A stretch of 64,000 nt of DNA from Providencia sp. (lineage in GTDB: Bacteria; Pseudomonadota; Gammaproteobacteria; Enterobacterales; Enterobacteriaceae): positions 51,800-115,799 of the forward strand of contig NZ_DOEH01000004.1 in the NCBI RefSeq assembly GCF_003533305.1, given 5' to 3'. The notes below the pieces were generated by a model, which was not told where the DNA came from, made no database searches, and saw nothing but the letters and a program-made list of their open reading frames with translations. Positions 38,138-51,266 of this stretch are shown in pieces. A program made the translations under genes and the position numbers. Each line of letters opens with the position of its first letter. The stretch's first letter is position 1.

Positions 38138-39511
38138 TTATTTATTTTTTTTTACTGGTCGTTGCCAGTTTTTAATATGTATTTGTTTAACACGACTCAC
38201 GACTAATTCGTCTTCATTTACATCTCGAGTTACCGTAGTTCCAGCACCAATGGTTGCACCGTTAGCAATCGAAACAGGGGCAATTAATTGAGTATCTGAA
38301 CCAACAAAAACATCATTACCAATCACAGTCTTATATTTATTCGCACCATCATAGTTACAAGTAATTGTTCCGGCACCAATATTCACATTATCGCCAATTT
38401 GAGCATCACCTAAATAAGATAAGTGACCGGCTTTGGAACCAAGTCCCAGTGAGGCATTTTTTATTTCAACAAAATTGCCTACATGCGCTTTAGCTGCCAA
38501 TTTAGCACCTGGACGTAAACGAGCAAAAGGTCCAACTGTGCAATCAGTGGATAATTCAGAATTTTCTATAACTGAATAAGGACTAATTATTGAGTTATCG
38601 CCTATCACACAATCTTTTAAAATACAGCCTGATTGAATTTGGACGTTATTACCAAGAGTTACGTGACCTTCAATAATCACATTGGTATCAATAACAATGT
38701 CGCGCCCATGTGTTAAAGTTCCGCGAATATCAAAACGGTCAGGATCAATTAACATCACGCCCGCTAATAATAATTTTTCGGCTTGCTCTTTTTGGTAAAT
38801 ACGTTCAAGAGCAGCAAGTTGCAGTCTATTATTCACGCCTTCCATTTCACTAAGACGACTTGGATGAACAGTCGCAACCTTATTTCCTTCTTTATGAGCA
38901 AGTGCAATAATATCAGTAATATAATATTCGCCTTGCGCATTATCATTATTCAGTTGAGCCAACCAACGTTTGAAGTCTTTACCGCTTGCAACCATAATTC
39001 CTGTATTAATTTCTTGGATTTTACGTTGCGCTTCAGTGGCATCTTTTTGCTCTATAATACCAATGACTTCATTATTTTCACGAATGATACGGCCATAACC
39101 TGTTGGGTTATCTAAAATAACAGTCAGTAAACCAATACCGCCTTCAGGTTTCACTTCAATAAGACGCTGTAAGGTGTCCTGCGCAATTAAAGGCACATCA
39201 CCATATAACATAATGATATCTTCATCGTCTTGAAAGTTAGGTGCAGCTTGCTGCATTGCATGACCCGTTCCAAGCTGCTCAGCTTGTAAAACCCAATTTA
39301 AATTTTGGTCACCCAATTTATTTTTCAGTAAATCACCGCCATGCCCGTATACCAGATGGATATCTGATGCACCGATAGATTTTGCTGTATCAATAACATG
39401 CTGAACCATTGGTTTACCTGCAAGTAAATGCAAAACCTTAGGCAGCTCTGAATACATCCGTGTGCCTTTACCGGCAGCTAAAATCACGACACTTTTTCTT
39501 TGCACAGTCAT
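38138..39511 (-). CDS. glmU: Bifunctional GlmU (GlcN-1-P acetyltransferase / GlcNAc-1-P uridyltransferase)
   Basis: A 457-residue enzyme that makes UDP-GlcNAc. The N-terminal uridyltransferase has [21 protein letters not shown], and a left-handed beta-helix acetyltransferase follows with many hexapeptide repeats and [12 protein letters not shown]. The frame continues upstream to a TTG at 39529. The ATG at 39511, with AGGA five bases before it, gives the family length (E. coli 456) and is preferred. It lies downstream of atpC with a terminator and repeat copy B between. Confidence 0.97.
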   Translation of the reverse strand: MTVQRKSVVILAAGKGTRMYSELPKVLHLLAGKPMVQHVIDTAKSIGASDIHLVYGHGGDLLKNKLGDQNLNWVLQAEQLGTGHAMQQAAPNFQDDEDIIMLYGDVPLIAQDTLQRLIEVKPEGGIGLLTVILDNPTGYGRIIRENNEVIGIIEQKDATEAQRKIQEINTGIMVASGKDFKRWLAQLNNDNAQGEYYITDIIALAHKEGNKVATVHPSRLSEMEGVNNRLQLAALERIYQKEQAEKLLLAGVMLIDPDRFDIRGTLTHGRDIVIDTNVIIEGHVTLGNNVQIQSGCILKDCVIGDNSIISPYSVIENSELSTDCTVGPFARLRPGAKLAAKAHVGNFVEIKNASLGLGSKAGHLSYLGDAQIGDNVNIGAGTITCNYDGANKYKTVIGNDVFVGSDTQLIAPVSIANGATIGAGTTVTRDVNEDELVVSRVKQIHIKNWQRPVKKNK

Positions 39512-39590
39512 ATTTTCCTGAAACTCCAACTTTGGGGTGAAAGTAAACCTATTTCCTGTCTAAATTACTACATATTTCGCATAAATAAAA

Positions 39591-39618
39591 AAGCCAGTTA
39601 GCATAAACCAACTGGCTT
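39591..39618 (-). terminator. Terminator of the atp operon
   Basis: AAGCCAGTT and AACTGGCTT form a perfect 9-bp stem. On the minus strand it is followed by TTTTTTATTT, a standard intrinsic terminator downstream of atpC. Confidence 0.85.
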
Positions 39619-39625
39619 CTCACTA

Positions 39626-39686
39626 TATACCCTTTGTTTTTCAAGCTACAACCATATTGACTGTAGCTCAAATTATTTTGGGTATA
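39626..39686. repeat. Palindromic intergenic repeat, copy B
   Basis: About 61 bp bounded by TATACCC and GGGTATA, with inner arms AAGCTACA (39643-39650) and TGTAGCT (39662-39668). Its reverse complement matches the layout of 1169-1232. It lies between atpC and the atp terminator, right after the atpC stop codon. Confidence 0.65.
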
Positions 39687-39693
39687 GCTATAA

Positions 39694-40119
39694 TTACATA
39701 AGCTTTTTAGTCAATTCGATTACTCGAAGTTTGGCTATTGCTTTTGCAAGTTCTGCCGATGCCTGAGCATAATCAACATCACCGTGTGCTTTGCGAATAT
39801 GTTCTTCCGCTTTGCGTTTAGATTCCACTGCGCGAGCTTCATCTAAGTCTTTACCACGGATAGCTGTATCAGCAAGTACGATAACACCTGTTGGCTGTAC
39901 TTCTAAAATACCGCCTGAGAGGTAAATTAGCTCTTCTTCACCAAACTGCTTAGTAATACGTACCATGCCCGGTTTTATGGCAGTCAGCAGCGGGGTATGC
40001 TGTGGATAAATCCCTAGCTCACCTTCACTACCTGTTACCTGAATTTTCTGTACTAGGCCTTCAAACAAACGTTTTTCGGCACTAACCACATTCAGGTAGT
40101 ATGTCATTGCAGATACCAT
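39694..40119 (-). CDS. atpC: F1Fo ATP synthase epsilon subunit
   Basis: A 141-residue subunit of the F1 central stalk that regulates ATP hydrolysis. It has [25 protein letters not shown] and the C-terminal helices [20 protein letters not shown]. The start at 40119 has a perfect AGGAGG at five bases; an internal ATG four codons on is less likely. It is the last gene of the atp operon, 21 bp after atpD. Confidence 0.97.
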   Translation of the reverse strand: MVSAMTYYLNVVSAEKRLFEGLVQKIQVTGSEGELGIYPQHTPLLTAIKPGMVRITKQFGEEELIYLSGGILEVQPTGVIVLADTAIRGKDLDEARAVESKRKAEEHIRKAHGDVDYAQASAELAKAIAKLRVIELTKKLM

Positions 40120-40140
40120 ATCAACCTCCTGTCAGTCGGA

Positions 40141-41550
<1,410 letters not shown>

Positions 41551-41557
41551 CTAGCTG

Positions 41558-42421
41558 TTAAACCGCGGAAGCACCCGAAACAATTTCGGTAAGCTCCTGA
41601 GTAATGCTGGCCTGACGAGCTTTGTTGTAAACCAACTGCAACTCTTTGATCAGGTTTCCACCATTATCAGTAGCGGCTTTCATCGCTACCATTCGTGCGG
41701 CCTGCTCACTAGCCAGGTTTTCAACGACGCCCTGATAAACCTGAGACTCGATATAACGACGTAGCAGGGTATCCAGCAACGCCTTAGGATCGGGTTCATA
41801 TATATAATCCCAAGACTTCTTCTTCAAAGTTTCATCATTGCTTGGAGGCAATGGCAATACTTGAAGAATAGTTGGCTCCTGAGACATTGTATTGATGAAC
41901 TTATTAGTCACCACATACAGTTTATCTAAACGCCCTTCATCATAGGCTTGTAGCATAGAGTTAACTGGACCAATCAAATCTGAAAGCGTAGGGTTATCCC
42001 CCATTCCTGTAACCTGTGTAACGACATTGCCGCCAACAGACCCAAAGAATGAAACTGCTTTAGAACCGATTAAAGCCAAATCAACCTGAACATTTTTCTC
42101 AGACCATAGCTTCATGTCTGTTAACAGTTTTTTGAACAAGTTAATATTCAAACCACCGCACAGACCACGGTCTGTTGAAACAACCAAATACCCAACGCGT
42201 TTAACTTCACGCTCTTCGAGATATGGATGTTTATATTCCAGATTACCTAAAGCTAGGTGACCAATCACACTGCGCATAGTCTCCGCATAAGGACGGCTAG
42301 CCGCCATGCGTTCCTGCGATTTACGCATTTTAGACGCAGCAACCATTTCCATCGCTTTAGTGATTTTTTGCGTGTTTTGCACGCTAGCAATCTTGGAACG
42401 TATCTCTTTTGCGCCGGCCAT
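41558..42421 (-). CDS. atpG: F1Fo ATP synthase gamma subunit
   Basis: A 287-residue rotor shaft of F1. The N-terminal helix begins [32 protein letters not shown], and the C-terminal helix has [38 protein letters not shown]. The central DRGLCGGLN block is present. It is co-directional with atpA and atpD, 55 bp after atpA. Confidence 0.98.
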   Translation of the reverse strand: MAGAKEIRSKIASVQNTQKITKAMEMVAASKMRKSQERMAASRPYAETMRSVIGHLALGNLEYKHPYLEEREVKRVGYLVVSTDRGLCGGLNINLFKKLLTDMKLWSEKNVQVDLALIGSKAVSFFGSVGGNVVTQVTGMGDNPTLSDLIGPVNSMLQAYDEGRLDKLYVVTNKFINTMSQEPTILQVLPLPPSNDETLKKKSWDYIYEPDPKALLDTLLRRYIESQVYQGVVENLASEQAARMVAMKAATDNGGNLIKELQLVYNKARQASITQELTEIVSGASAV

Positions 42422-42476
42422 TACTGCTTCTCCTTATTAACCAGACGGCCCATAAAAATTCACGGGCCGAATAGTA

Positions 42477-44018
42477 TTACCAGGACTGAGTTGCTTTAAA
42501 TGACTCGAGCAGTTTTTTCAACTTGCCTTCGATATCATCGTTATAGTTACCCGCCTGGCCGATTTCGTTCATAAGGTCAGCATGCTCGCGCAGTGCAAAA
42601 GAAACTAATGCAGCTTCAAATGCACCAATTTTCGCTAACTCAACATCATCCAAATATCCACGTTCTGCAGCAAACAGAGACAGAGACTGTTCTGCTACTG
42701 ACATCGGTGCATATTGTTTCTGTTTCAGCAATTCAGTTACTTTCTGACCATGGCTCAACTGTTTACGAGTTGCGTCATCGAGGTCAGAAGCAAACTGAGC
42801 AAACGCCGCCAGTTCACGATATTGAGCAAGTGCAGTACGGATACCACCAGACAATTTCTTGATAATTTTAGTCTGAGCAGCACCACCAACACGAGATACG
42901 GAAATACCTGGGTTAACCGCTGGACGAATACCAGAGTTAAACAGGTTAGATTCCAGGAAGATCTGACCATCTGTAATCGAAATTACGTTAGTCGGTACGA
43001 ATGCAGAAACGTCACCGCCTTGAGTTTCAATGATAGGCAGAGCCGTCAATGAACCTGTTTTGCCTTTAACTTCACCTTTAGTAAAGTTTTCAACGTATTC
43101 AGCATTAACACGAGCAGCACGCTCAAGTAAACGTGAATGCAAATAGAAAACATCACCTGGGTAAGCTTCACGTCCTGGTGGACGACGCAGTAGCAGTGAA
43201 ATCTGACGGTATGCAACAGCCTGTTTAGACAGGTCATCATAAACAATCAGAGCATCTTCACCACGGTCACGGAAATATTCACCCATTGCGCAACCGGAGT
43301 ATGCGGACAGGTATTGCAGTGCAGCTGATTCAGATGCCGTTGCAACAACAACAATGGTATTTTCCAGAGCGCCGTGTTCTTCGAGTTTACGTACTACGTT
43401 AGAAATTGTTGAAGCTTTCTGACCGATAGCAACGTAAACACATTTGATGCCAGAATCACGTTGATTAATAATCGCATCGATCGCTAGCGCAGTTTTACCT
43501 GTCTGGCGGTCACCGATGACAAGCTCACGCTGGCCACGGCCGATTGGGATCATTGCATCAACTGATTTATAACCAGTTTGTACAGGTTGATCAACCGATT
43601 GACGTTCGATAACACCTGGAGCGATAACTTCAATTGGAGAGAAGCCATCATGCTCAACAGGGCCTTTACCATCAATTGGTTGGCCCAGTGTATTCACGAT
43701 ACGTCCAAGTAGACCACGGCCTACTGGAACTTCAAGAATACGACCAGTACATTTTACTTTCATGCCTTCAGCCAAATCGGCATAAGGACCCATTACAACC
43801 GCACCAACAGAGTCACGCTCTAAGTTCAATGCAATTGCATAACGGCTGCCAGGCAGTGCGATCATCTCACCCTGCATGACTTCGGCTAAACCGTGAATAC
43901 GAATGATACCGTCATTAACGGACACAATCGTACCTTCATTGTGAGCTTCACTCACAACATCAAACTGAGCAATACGCTGTTTGATCAGTTCGCTGATTTC
44001 GGTGGAATTCAGTTGCAT
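42477..44018 (-). CDS. atpA: F1Fo ATP synthase alpha subunit
   Basis: A 513-residue non-catalytic nucleotide-binding subunit of F1, identical in length to E. coli AtpA. It begins [19 protein letters not shown], has the P-loop GDRQTGKT, and contains the arginine-finger region [27 protein letters not shown] stretch. Several long antisense frames lie within this gene and are shadows. It lies 14 bp after atpH. Confidence 0.99.
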   Translation of the reverse strand: MQLNSTEISELIKQRIAQFDVVSEAHNEGTIVSVNDGIIRIHGLAEVMQGEMIALPGSRYAIALNLERDSVGAVVMGPYADLAEGMKVKCTGRILEVPVGRGLLGRIVNTLGQPIDGKGPVEHDGFSPIEVIAPGVIERQSVDQPVQTGYKSVDAMIPIGRGQRELVIGDRQTGKTALAIDAIINQRDSGIKCVYVAIGQKASTISNVVRKLEEHGALENTIVVVATASESAALQYLSAYSGCAMGEYFRDRGEDALIVYDDLSKQAVAYRQISLLLRRPPGREAYPGDVFYLHSRLLERAARVNAEYVENFTKGEVKGKTGSLTALPIIETQGGDVSAFVPTNVISITDGQIFLESNLFNSGIRPAVNPGISVSRVGGAAQTKIIKKLSGGIRTALAQYRELAAFAQFASDLDDATRKQLSHGQKVTELLKQKQYAPMSVAEQSLSLFAAERGYLDDVELAKIGAFEAALVSFALREHADLMNEIGQAGNYNDDIEGKLKKLLESFKATQSW

Positions 44019-44032
44019 ATGCTCCAGTCCCC

Positions 44033-44566
44033 TTAAGACTGCAAGACGTCAGTTAAACGCTCTAAGCGACCGCGGACACTTCCGTCTATGACGAGGTCTC
44101 CAGCACGAATGATCACTCCAGCAATAACAGACTTGTCAATTTTGCAATTCAGCTTAACTTTGCGTGACAGACGTTTTTCCATCGCTGCAGAAATTTTAGC
44201 TGACTGCTGTTCATTCAGTTCGGTAGCAGAAATCACATCAACTTCAATCGTTGACTCCAGCGAATCGCGCAATTGAATAAATTGTACGAGAACTTCTGGA
44301 AGCGTGGTTAAACGCCCGTTTTCAGCCATGATACGAATCAGATTTTGAACATGCTCGTCAATTTCATCTCCGCAAACAGAGATAAACGTTTTGGCTAATG
44401 TTTCTGGTGCAATAGAACCAGAAAGTAGCTCACCAACCTGTTCATTTTGCGACACCAAAGAGGTGAAGCTCAGCATATTCTGCCATTTATCAACGGATTG
44501 ATTATCTACAGCAAAGTCAAAAGCTGCTTTGGCGTAGGGGCGAGCTACAGTAGCAATTTCAGACAT
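44033..44566 (-). CDS. atpH: F1Fo ATP synthase delta subunit
   Basis: A 177-residue peripheral-stalk subunit that joins F1 to the b dimer. It begins [22 protein letters not shown], a family mark, and ends with [22 protein letters not shown]. It is the same length as in E. coli. The gap to atpF is 11 bp. Confidence 0.98.
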   Translation of the reverse strand: MSEIATVARPYAKAAFDFAVDNQSVDKWQNMLSFTSLVSQNEQVGELLSGSIAPETLAKTFISVCGDEIDEHVQNLIRIMAENGRLTTLPEVLVQFIQLRDSLESTIEVDVISATELNEQQSAKISAAMEKRLSRKVKLNCKIDKSVIAGVIIRAGDLVIDGSVRGRLERLTDVLQS

Positions 44567-44577
44567 GCCCCTCCCTC

Positions 44578-45048
44578 CTACAGTTCAGCGACTAGTTTAT
44601 CAACGATGTCGCTGTTAGCAGCTTCATCCACGGAACGTTCTATGATCTTCTCGGCACCTGCGATAGCAAGCATCGCAACCTGTTTACGTAACTCTTCACG
44701 TGCACGTTTACGCTCAGCATCAATTTCCGCTTGCGCTTGTGCTACGATTTTTGCACGTTCTGTTTCAGCTTCTGCTTTTGCTTCTTCAATCATCATACTG
44801 CGTTGTTTATTCGCTTGTTCGATGATCACTTGCGCTTCTGCTTTTGCTTTCTTCAGTCGGTCGGTTGCGTCGGTTTGCGCTAGTTCCAGGTTCTTTTTAG
44901 CACGTTCTGCGGAAGATAAACCGTCAGCAATTTCTTTTTGACGTTTTTCTATGGCCGCCATAATCGGTGGCCATACATACTTCATACAGAACAAAACAAA
45001 CAGGACAAACGCGATAGCCTGGCCGAGGATTGTTGCATTCAGATTCAC
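44578..45048 (-). CDS. atpF: F1Fo ATP synthase b subunit
   Basis: A 156-residue peripheral-stalk subunit. One N-terminal helix (about 5-25) anchors it in the membrane, and a long charged coiled coil follows, rich in AEAEAERAK-type sequence, ending [23 protein letters not shown]. The open frame begins with a TTG at 45054. I choose the GTG at 45048, which has GAGGT seven bases upstream and matches the E. coli GTG start and length. Confidence 0.97.
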   Translation of the reverse strand: MNLNATILGQAIAFVLFVLFCMKYVWPPIMAAIEKRQKEIADGLSSAERAKKNLELAQTDATDRLKKAKAEAQVIIEQANKQRSMMIEEAKAEAETERAKIVAQAQAEIDAERKRAREELRKQVAMLAIAGAEKIIERSVDEAANSDIVDKLVAEL

Positions 45049-45106
45049 AGACAATACCTCTTATTTATTAGTGAGTTAATGTTCTTAATGTGTTCCGTAA
45101 TGCTAA

Positions 45107-45364
<258 letters not shown>

Positions 45365-45392
45365 TCAGTTAATTCAATTATTGATAGAAAAA

Positions 45393-46244
<852 letters not shown>

Positions 46245-46622
46245 TTACCGTTTAAAAACGGCTGGTGCAACAATCTGAACAATTAGCACCGCTAAATAGG
46301 TCAAACCCAGTGGTGTCAGTGACGCTTTAAACACACCAAAAGCAACAACTAAGACAATTATAGTTGTAACAACCTTTAGCCCTGCTCCTAACGCAAAGAA
46401 CCAGGCAATGCGGACAGGTTCATCCTCTTCTTTTGCTTTTTGGATACGTGATAGCAGCATGAATACAATATTAGGTAACCAGCATGCTAACCCACCCGCA
46501 AGAGCAGAGGCTCCCCATTCTATACTATTTGCACAGAAAGCCCCACTGAGGATAACAAAAGTTATTAACTGAACAGACAACTGTTTTACAGCATTGGTGT
46601 TGTCGTAAAGGGATACAGACAT
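46245..46622 (-). CDS. atpI: ATP synthase accessory protein AtpI
   Basis: A 125-residue membrane protein with four helices that assists c-ring assembly. It contains GASALAGGLACWLPNIVFM and ends LTYLAVLIVQIVAPAVFKR. The open frame reaches a TTG at 46709, but that part covers the predicted promoter and lacks family similarity. The ATG at 46622 (MSVSLYDN) matches E. coli MSVSL and its length of 126. The ribosome site is weak (GGGAG lies far upstream). Confidence 0.88.
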   Translation of the reverse strand: MSVSLYDNTNAVKQLSVQLITFVILSGAFCANSIEWGASALAGGLACWLPNIVFMLLSRIQKAKEEDEPVRIAWFFALGAGLKVVTTIIVLVVAFGVFKASLTPLGLTYLAVLIVQIVAPAVFKR

Positions 46623-46673
46623 AACTTTTGATGTTCTCCCAGCTCTTCTCAGCTCAGAAACGCTAAGTGTTGT

Positions 46674-46702
46674 ATAAAACTGCCTTTGCTTAAATGTGTC
46701 AA
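46674..46702 (-). promoter_or_regulatory. Promoter candidate of the atp operon
   Basis: On the minus strand, TTGACA (46702-46697), 17 bp, TTTTAT (46679-46674). A TATAC alternative with longer spacing overlaps. It lies about 50 bp before atpI. Confidence 0.55.
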
Positions 46703-46858
46703 GAGACAAAAACGAGCAAATTATACGGGCAGGCGAAATGAATTCAATCAGTAAGTAGCGAAAAGGTGAATAAATATTTAATTTTTTCGAGATAGCGCAG
46801 AATTGTCACTGTAATAATTAATAATTGATTAACAATCTGACAACTAAAAAATCTTTTA

Positions 46859-46874
46859 TGTGATTTACATCACA
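46859..46874. promoter_or_regulatory. Perfect CRP consensus site
   Basis: TGTGATTTACATCACA matches TGTGA-N6-TCACA fully. It is centred about 164 bp upstream of the atp -35 box. Confidence 0.75.
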
Positions 46875-47154
46875 CTAAATATTAATGACTTTATTTATTC
46901 CATCACATCCCTAGCCGGATAAATAAGGTTTTGATCGGTAAATCAAATAATTAACTGATACAATTTTTAATCAAAATAATGATGTAATAACTCAAATATT
47001 TAATTATTAACTATCTGTAGTGCTAAAACGATTAACTTAAAATATCCCGTTAGGATGACTTTTTCCTTTCAAATCATTATTTATGCCATTTTTTCGTTAT
47101 TAGCATGTAAATTTTACGTAAAATACGAATAATATATATTCAAACTAAAATGAA

Positions 47155-47184
47155 ATAGCCGTAACATTGTAAATGCACGGCTAT
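47155..47184 (-). terminator. Terminator after rsmG
   Basis: ATAGCCGT and ACGGCTAT form an 8-bp stem with a 14-base loop. Downstream on the minus strand is TTCATTTTAG, a modest T-rich tail. Confidence 0.65.
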
Positions 47185-47221
47185 GGCTCAAAAAGATAAA
47201 TTTATTTGATAACAAGCAACT

Positions 47222-47845
47222 TTATTTTATAGATAACTTAACTAAATGGCGCTGTTCATCAAGTTCAGGAATTTCAAGTTCGATAATTGATTGCACTACA
47301 AAACCTTCAGGAAGCTCAGTAATTTCTTCATCACGTATCACGCCTTTTAAGGCATAAAATTGCCCTTCAGGAGAAGGCAGATGATGACACCAACTTAACA
47401 TATCATTCAAAGAAGCAAATGCACGACTGATTACACCATCAAATCCATCTTTAGATTGATACTCTTCAACACGCGATTGAACAGGTTCAATATTATTGAG
47501 ACCTAACTCATGCTGAACTTGTTTTAAGAAGCGTATACGCTTTCCTAAGCTGTCTAACAGCACGAAATGGGAATCTGGTCGAACTATTGCTAAAGGAACG
47601 CCAGGTAGACCAGGGCCTGTTCCTACATCAATAAACGTGGAGCCTGTTAGATGACCGTTCACCACTATGCTATCCATAATATGACGAATAAGCATTTGTT
47701 GAGGATCTCGAACTGACGTCAAGTTATAGGCTTTATTCCATTTAACCAATAACTCGACATACCCTACTAATTGTTGTTTTTGTTTATCTGTTAAGCTGAT
47801 ATCCGCTTTGGCTAACAACTGAGTCAGTTTTGATAGTAAATCCAT
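47222..47845 (-). CDS. rsmG: 16S rRNA m7G527 methyltransferase RsmG
   Basis: A 207-residue SAM-dependent methyltransferase acting on 16S rRNA G527. It has [26 protein letters not shown], the SAM-binding [20 protein letters not shown], and [23 protein letters not shown] at 47854 gives a longer frame. The ATG at 47845, one base after the mnmG stop codon and with GGAG upstream, gives the E. coli length (207). It is co-transcribed with mnmG. Confidence 0.96.
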   Translation of the reverse strand: MDLLSKLTQLLAKADISLTDKQKQQLVGYVELLVKWNKAYNLTSVRDPQQMLIRHIMDSIVVNGHLTGSTFIDVGTGPGLPGVPLAIVRPDSHFVLLDSLGKRIRFLKQVQHELGLNNIEPVQSRVEEYQSKDGFDGVISRAFASLNDMLSWCHHLPSPEGQFYALKGVIRDEEITELPEGFVVQSIIELEIPELDEQRHLVKLSIK

Positions 47846-47846
47846 T

Positions 47847-49736
47847 TTATGCACTCCGACGCAGTATGCCTTGTTTTTTTAACCAAACGAGTAAGATTGA
47901 AATTGCCGCTGGGGTAATTCCTGAAATACGGGAAGCTTGGCCAATTGATGTTGGTTTATGATCATTCAATTTAGCCATAACTTCGTTCGATAAACCTTTA
48001 ACTTGTTTGTAATCAAGATCGATAGGTAATAAAGCGGTTTCATTACGTAGTTGTCGTTCGATCTCTTCTTTTTGACGAGAGATATAACCTTCATACTTAA
48101 CTTGAACTTCAACTTGATCCGCAGCTTGTGGATCTTCGATCCCTGGGGCAAAAAGATTTAATGATGTTAGTAATCGATAACTTATTTCTGGACGACGTAA
48201 TAAATCTTCACCGCTCGCTTCTTTAGACAGCGGAGCTGCTAAAATTTGATTAACTTCATCATGACCTTCAGATTTAGGGTGAACCCAGATATCTTTTAAG
48301 CGTTGACGTTCTTTTTCAATCAGTTCAACTTTTCGGTTGAAGTGTTCCCAACGAACGTCATCAACTAGACCTAATTCGCGACCTTTTTCGGTTAAACGTA
48401 AATCTGCATTATCCTCTCGCAGCATCAATCGGTATTCAGCGCGAGAAGTAAACATACGGTAGGGTTCTTTTGTTCCTAAGGTACATAGGTCATCAACTAG
48501 AACGCCCATATAAGCTTGGTCACGGCGTGGGAACCAACCTTCTAATCCATTGGCATATTGAGCAGCATTTAGGCCAGCAAGTAAGCCTTGAGCACCTGCT
48601 TCTTCATATCCAGTTGTGCCATTAATTTGACCAGCAAAGAAAAGGCCTTCAATAAATTTACTTTCTAGTGTTTGTTTAAGATCCCTTGGGTCAAAGAAAT
48701 CATATTCAATCGCATAACCAGGACGAATGATCCTTGCGTTTTCCATTCCTTTCATTGAATGAACAATTTGCATTTGTACATCAAACGGTAAGCTGGTGGA
48801 GATACCATTTGGATAAATTTCGTTGCTTGTTAAGCCTTCTGGTTCTAAAAAGATCTGATGTGAATTTTTATCAGCAAAACGCATGACTTTATCTTCGATC
48901 GAAGGACAATAACGAGGTCCGATCCCTTCGATGATCCCTGCATACATTGGGCTACGATCTAAATTATTTCTGATCACTTCATGTGTTTTTTCATTGGTAT
49001 AGGTGATATAGCAAGGCATCTGTTGTGGATGTTGATCTTGTCTACCTAAAAATGAAAATACAGGCATTGGGTCGTCACCTAGTTGTTGCGCTAGTTGACT
49101 AAAATCGATAGTTCTTGCATCAATTCTTGGTGGTGTTCCTGTTTTTAAGCGATTAACGCGAAAAGGCAGTTCTCTCAAACGTTGTGAAAGTGAAATTGAA
49201 GGAGGATCACCTGCTCTACCACCACTATAATTTTCTAAACCAATATGAATTTTTCCATCTAGAAAAGTTCCTACAGTTAGTACCACAGATTTAGCTTTAA
49301 ACTTAAGTCCCATACGGGTTACAGCACCCGTTACGATATTATTTTCAACAATTAAATCTTCTACAGGTTGTTGAAATATCATTAGATTAGGTTGATTTTC
49401 TAATGCAGTTCTCACAGCTTGTCGATACAAGACACGGTCTGCTTGTGCACGAGTAGCTCGAACAGCAGGACCTTTGCTTGCATTAAGAGTTCTAAATTGG
49501 ATACCGGCCTTATCAGTGGCTGTAGCCATTAATCCACCGAGAGCATCAATTTCTCTTACCAGATGTCCCTTACCGATCCCACCGATGGCTGGGTTGCAAG
49601 ACATCTGACCCAATGTATCAATATTGTGAGTCAGCAATAGGGTTTGACGCCCCATACGTGCAGCTGCCATTGCTGCTTCAGTACCGGCATGACCACCACC
49701 AATTACGATGACGTCAAATTGTTCTGGATAAAACAT
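47847..49736 (-). CDS. mnmG: tRNA uridine-5-carboxymethylaminomethyl modification enzyme MnmG (GidA)
   Basis: A 629-residue FAD enzyme that, with MnmE, modifies the wobble uridine of several tRNAs. The FAD-binding [21 protein letters not shown] starts at about residue 10, and [20 protein letters not shown] follows. It has the same length as E. coli MnmG. It starts next to oriC and reads away from it. Confidence 0.98.
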   Translation of the reverse strand: MFYPEQFDVIVIGGGHAGTEAAMAAARMGRQTLLLTHNIDTLGQMSCNPAIGGIGKGHLVREIDALGGLMATATDKAGIQFRTLNASKGPAVRATRAQADRVLYRQAVRTALENQPNLMIFQQPVEDLIVENNIVTGAVTRMGLKFKAKSVVLTVGTFLDGKIHIGLENYSGGRAGDPPSISLSQRLRELPFRVNRLKTGTPPRIDARTIDFSQLAQQLGDDPMPVFSFLGRQDQHPQQMPCYITYTNEKTHEVIRNNLDRSPMYAGIIEGIGPRYCPSIEDKVMRFADKNSHQIFLEPEGLTSNEIYPNGISTSLPFDVQMQIVHSMKGMENARIIRPGYAIEYDFFDPRDLKQTLESKFIEGLFFAGQINGTTGYEEAGAQGLLAGLNAAQYANGLEGWFPRRDQAYMGVLVDDLCTLGTKEPYRMFTSRAEYRLMLREDNADLRLTEKGRELGLVDDVRWEHFNRKVELIEKERQRLKDIWVHPKSEGHDEVNQILAAPLSKEASGEDLLRRPEISYRLLTSLNLFAPGIEDPQAADQVEVQVKYEGYISRQKEEIERQLRNETALLPIDLDYKQVKGLSNEVMAKLNDHKPTSIGQASRISGITPAAISILLVWLKKQGILRRSA

Positions 49737-49843
49737 GTGTGAGCCTTAACGTTAGAAAATGCTAACTGTGCATTTGAGAAATGAATTCTACTCAAGTTTT
49801 AAGAATAGACCAACCCCTGTAAGCATCAGCCTTATAGTATTAA

Positions 49844-49885
49844 GATCTTTTTTCTTTAAGATCTCTTTATTAGATCTATTATTAG
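49844..49885. other. oriC DNA unwinding element (three 13-mers)
   Basis: GATCTTTTTTCTT (49844-49856), GATCTCTTTATTA (49860-49872) and GATCTATTATTAG (49873-49885) fit the GATCTNTTNTTTT pattern of the E. coli L, M and R repeats, with decreasing fit. Confidence 0.88.
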
Positions 49886-49898
49886 GATCGAAGGTTTC

Positions 49899-49907
49899 TG
49901 TGGATAA
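49899..49907 (+). other. DnaA box R1
   Basis: TGTGGATAA, the consensus (R1 of E. coli), 13 bp after the unwinding element. Confidence 0.9.
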
Positions 49908-50004
49908 GTGATTTTTCACTATAAAGATCATTACAGTGTAAAGGATCATATACTGTGAATGATCCGTGATCTCTTTACGTATAAGCTGGGATCAAAAAAG
50001 GGAC

Positions 50005-50013
50005 TTATACACA
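50005..50013 (-). other. DnaA box R2
   Basis: TTATACACA, as R2 in E. coli (one change from TTATCCACA). Confidence 0.85.
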
Positions 50014-50039
50014 GGCTCTGGTCGACCTAAAAGTTATAC

Positions 50040-50048
50040 TATGGATAA
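50040..50048 (+). other. DnaA box R3-like
   Basis: TATGGATAA has one mismatch to TGTGGATAA. It lies where the weak R3-type box sits in E. coli. Confidence 0.55.
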
Positions 50049-50078
50049 CTACGGGTTAATACCACTGTTTCCCCTAAG

Positions 50079-50087
50079 TTATCCACA
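50079..50087 (-). other. DnaA box R4
   Basis: TTATCCACA, perfect consensus, 26 bp before the mioC stop codon. Confidence 0.9.
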
Positions 50088-50112
50088 TTCAACCGTTTCT
50101 TTTTTGAGCAAT

Positions 50113-50553
50113 TTAGAGTTCGTTTGCCCATTTTTTAACCCATTCACCTGCGGGATCTTCAGGGATTTCGTGTTTTTGCACATCAATTTCCAAACAGTCG
50201 CCGATCCTTTTAGCACCTTTATTGGTTAATAAGGCATTAAGGGAATGGATCGCACCACAGAAAGTGTCATATTCTGAGCTGCCAATACCAACGGATCCAA
50301 AACTGACATTACTGAGATCAGGGGATAACGTATTTATTTCATCTGCTAGTGGTTGGATATTTTCAGGAAGATCCCCTGCACCATGTGTAGAACACACCAC
50401 CAGCCATAAGCCTTCAAGTGGTAGATCATCAAGTGCAGGACCATGTTGAATTTCAGTCTCAAAGTCGAGTTCTTCTAAAATTTCAGCCATATGCTCTGCT
50501 ACATACTCAGCACTACCCATTGTGCTACCACTTATAAGGGTTATTTTCGTCAT
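50113..50553 (-). CDS. mioC: Flavodoxin-like protein MioC
   Basis: A 146-residue FMN-binding flavodoxin. The phosphate loop is LISGSTMGSAEYVA near the N-terminus, followed by VVCSTHGAGDLPEN and GSVGIGSSEYDTFCGAIHS. In E. coli MioC takes part in biotin synthesis electron transfer, and its transcription passes into oriC. Here too it reads toward oriC. A DnaA box lies upstream. Confidence 0.95.
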   Translation of the reverse strand: MTKITLISGSTMGSAEYVAEHMAEILEELDFETEIQHGPALDDLPLEGLWLVVCSTHGAGDLPENIQPLADEINTLSPDLSNVSFGSVGIGSSEYDTFCGAIHSLNALLTNKGAKRIGDCLEIDVQKHEIPEDPAGEWVKKWANEL

Positions 50554-50614
50554 GATGGTTCTCTTTCACAATAATAAGCCGCCATTGTACGCTGTGAATG
50601 AGCTGGGATCTACC

Positions 50615-50623
50615 TGTGGATAA
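50615..50623 (+). promoter_or_regulatory. DnaA box in the mioC promoter region
   Basis: TGTGGATAA lies between asnC and mioC, 62 bp before the mioC start, as in E. coli, where DnaA represses mioC. Confidence 0.75.
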
Positions 50624-50644
50624 TGTGGTTATAGTATTTTTTTT

Positions 50645-51106
50645 CTAAGGGCATATCGTGCGCATAATGGGGTTCTGCAAGGAGATCAGCGTTTCTGTAG
50701 ATTGAATTTCATCTATGGTTTGAATTTTGTTGATAAGTACATCTTGAAGGGAATCAATAGATCGACACATGACCTTGATAAAAATACTGTATTGACCTGT
50801 TGTGTAATAAACCTCAACCACTTCTTCTAAGGCATCTAATTTTTTTAATGCAGTATGATAATCTTTTGCACTTTTCAAAATAATGCCAATAAAGCAACAG
50901 ACATCAAAACCAAGTTGTTTTTCACTAATATCAATACGAGTCCCTTTAATGATCCCCGATTGCTTCATTTTCTCAACACGTACATGAATAGTTCCTGGAC
51001 TGACAGCGAATTTTTTGGCCAATTCAGCATAAGGCATACGTGCATTTCTCATTAATTCGTGAAGTATGTCACGATCGAGATTATCGATTTGATAATTTTC
51101 AGGCAT
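50645..51106 (-). CDS. asnC: Lrp/AsnC-family regulator AsnC
   Basis: A 153-residue regulator. The N-terminal helix-turn-helix is MPYAELAKKFAVSPGTIHVRVEKMKQSGIIKGTRI, and a RAM ligand-binding domain follows. It activates asnA when asparagine is low and represses itself. It is divergent from asnA (160-bp gap) and upstream of mioC. Length is near the 152 of E. coli AsnC. Confidence 0.97.
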   Translation of the reverse strand: MPENYQIDNLDRDILHELMRNARMPYAELAKKFAVSPGTIHVRVEKMKQSGIIKGTRIDISEKQLGFDVCCFIGIILKSAKDYHTALKKLDALEEVVEVYYTTGQYSIFIKVMCRSIDSLQDVLINKIQTIDEIQSTETLISLQNPIMRTICP

Positions 51107-51266
51107 TATTTACCCTCCATTTTGATGAATATTCATTTTTATACCCTTTTTATTATCTAAAATAAACAACAATGGCTTTTTTTACCGATGGATATTGAAT
51201 TTATACCTCATTTTGTTGCTTAATCTATACATCAGCTAATACAGCAAACAAATTATGGGTAATATT

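Larger units (their letters stand above)
46623..47221. other. AT-rich gap between rsmG and atpI
   Basis: About 600 bp with no credible gene. It holds, from right to left, the rsmG terminator (47155-47184), a perfect CRP site (46859-46874) and the likely atp promoter (46674-46702). The rest is AT-rich with no structure I can name. Confidence 0.7.
49844..50087. other. Chromosomal replication origin oriC
   Basis: The region between mnmG and mioC holds three AT-rich 13-mers on the left, then DnaA boxes, ending in a perfect R4. Nine GATC sites lie at 49844, 49860, 49873, 49886, 49926, 49944, 49961, 49968 and 49990, the mark of Dam/SeqA control. Order, spacing and flanking genes match E. coli oriC. 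The region between R1 and R2 has the AT-rich stretches expected for IHF and Fis, which I cannot place exactly. No gene is present. Confidence 0.95.

Noticed and set aside
42593..43052. Long plus-strand frames opposite atpA
   Set aside because: They are antisense shadows of a highly conserved gene and lack any family similarity.
44447..44941. A 164-codon Ser/Ala-rich frame opposite atpH and atpF
   Set aside because: The composition is the mirror of the coiled coil of the b subunit; no independent evidence of translation.
46623..46709. N-terminal extension of AtpI from a TTG
   Set aside because: It covers the likely atp promoter and makes the protein about 28 residues longer than the family.
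49966..50229. An 87-codon frame crossing oriC
   Set aside because: It overlaps DnaA boxes and the mioC end, has no ribosome site and no recognisable sequence; chance frame.
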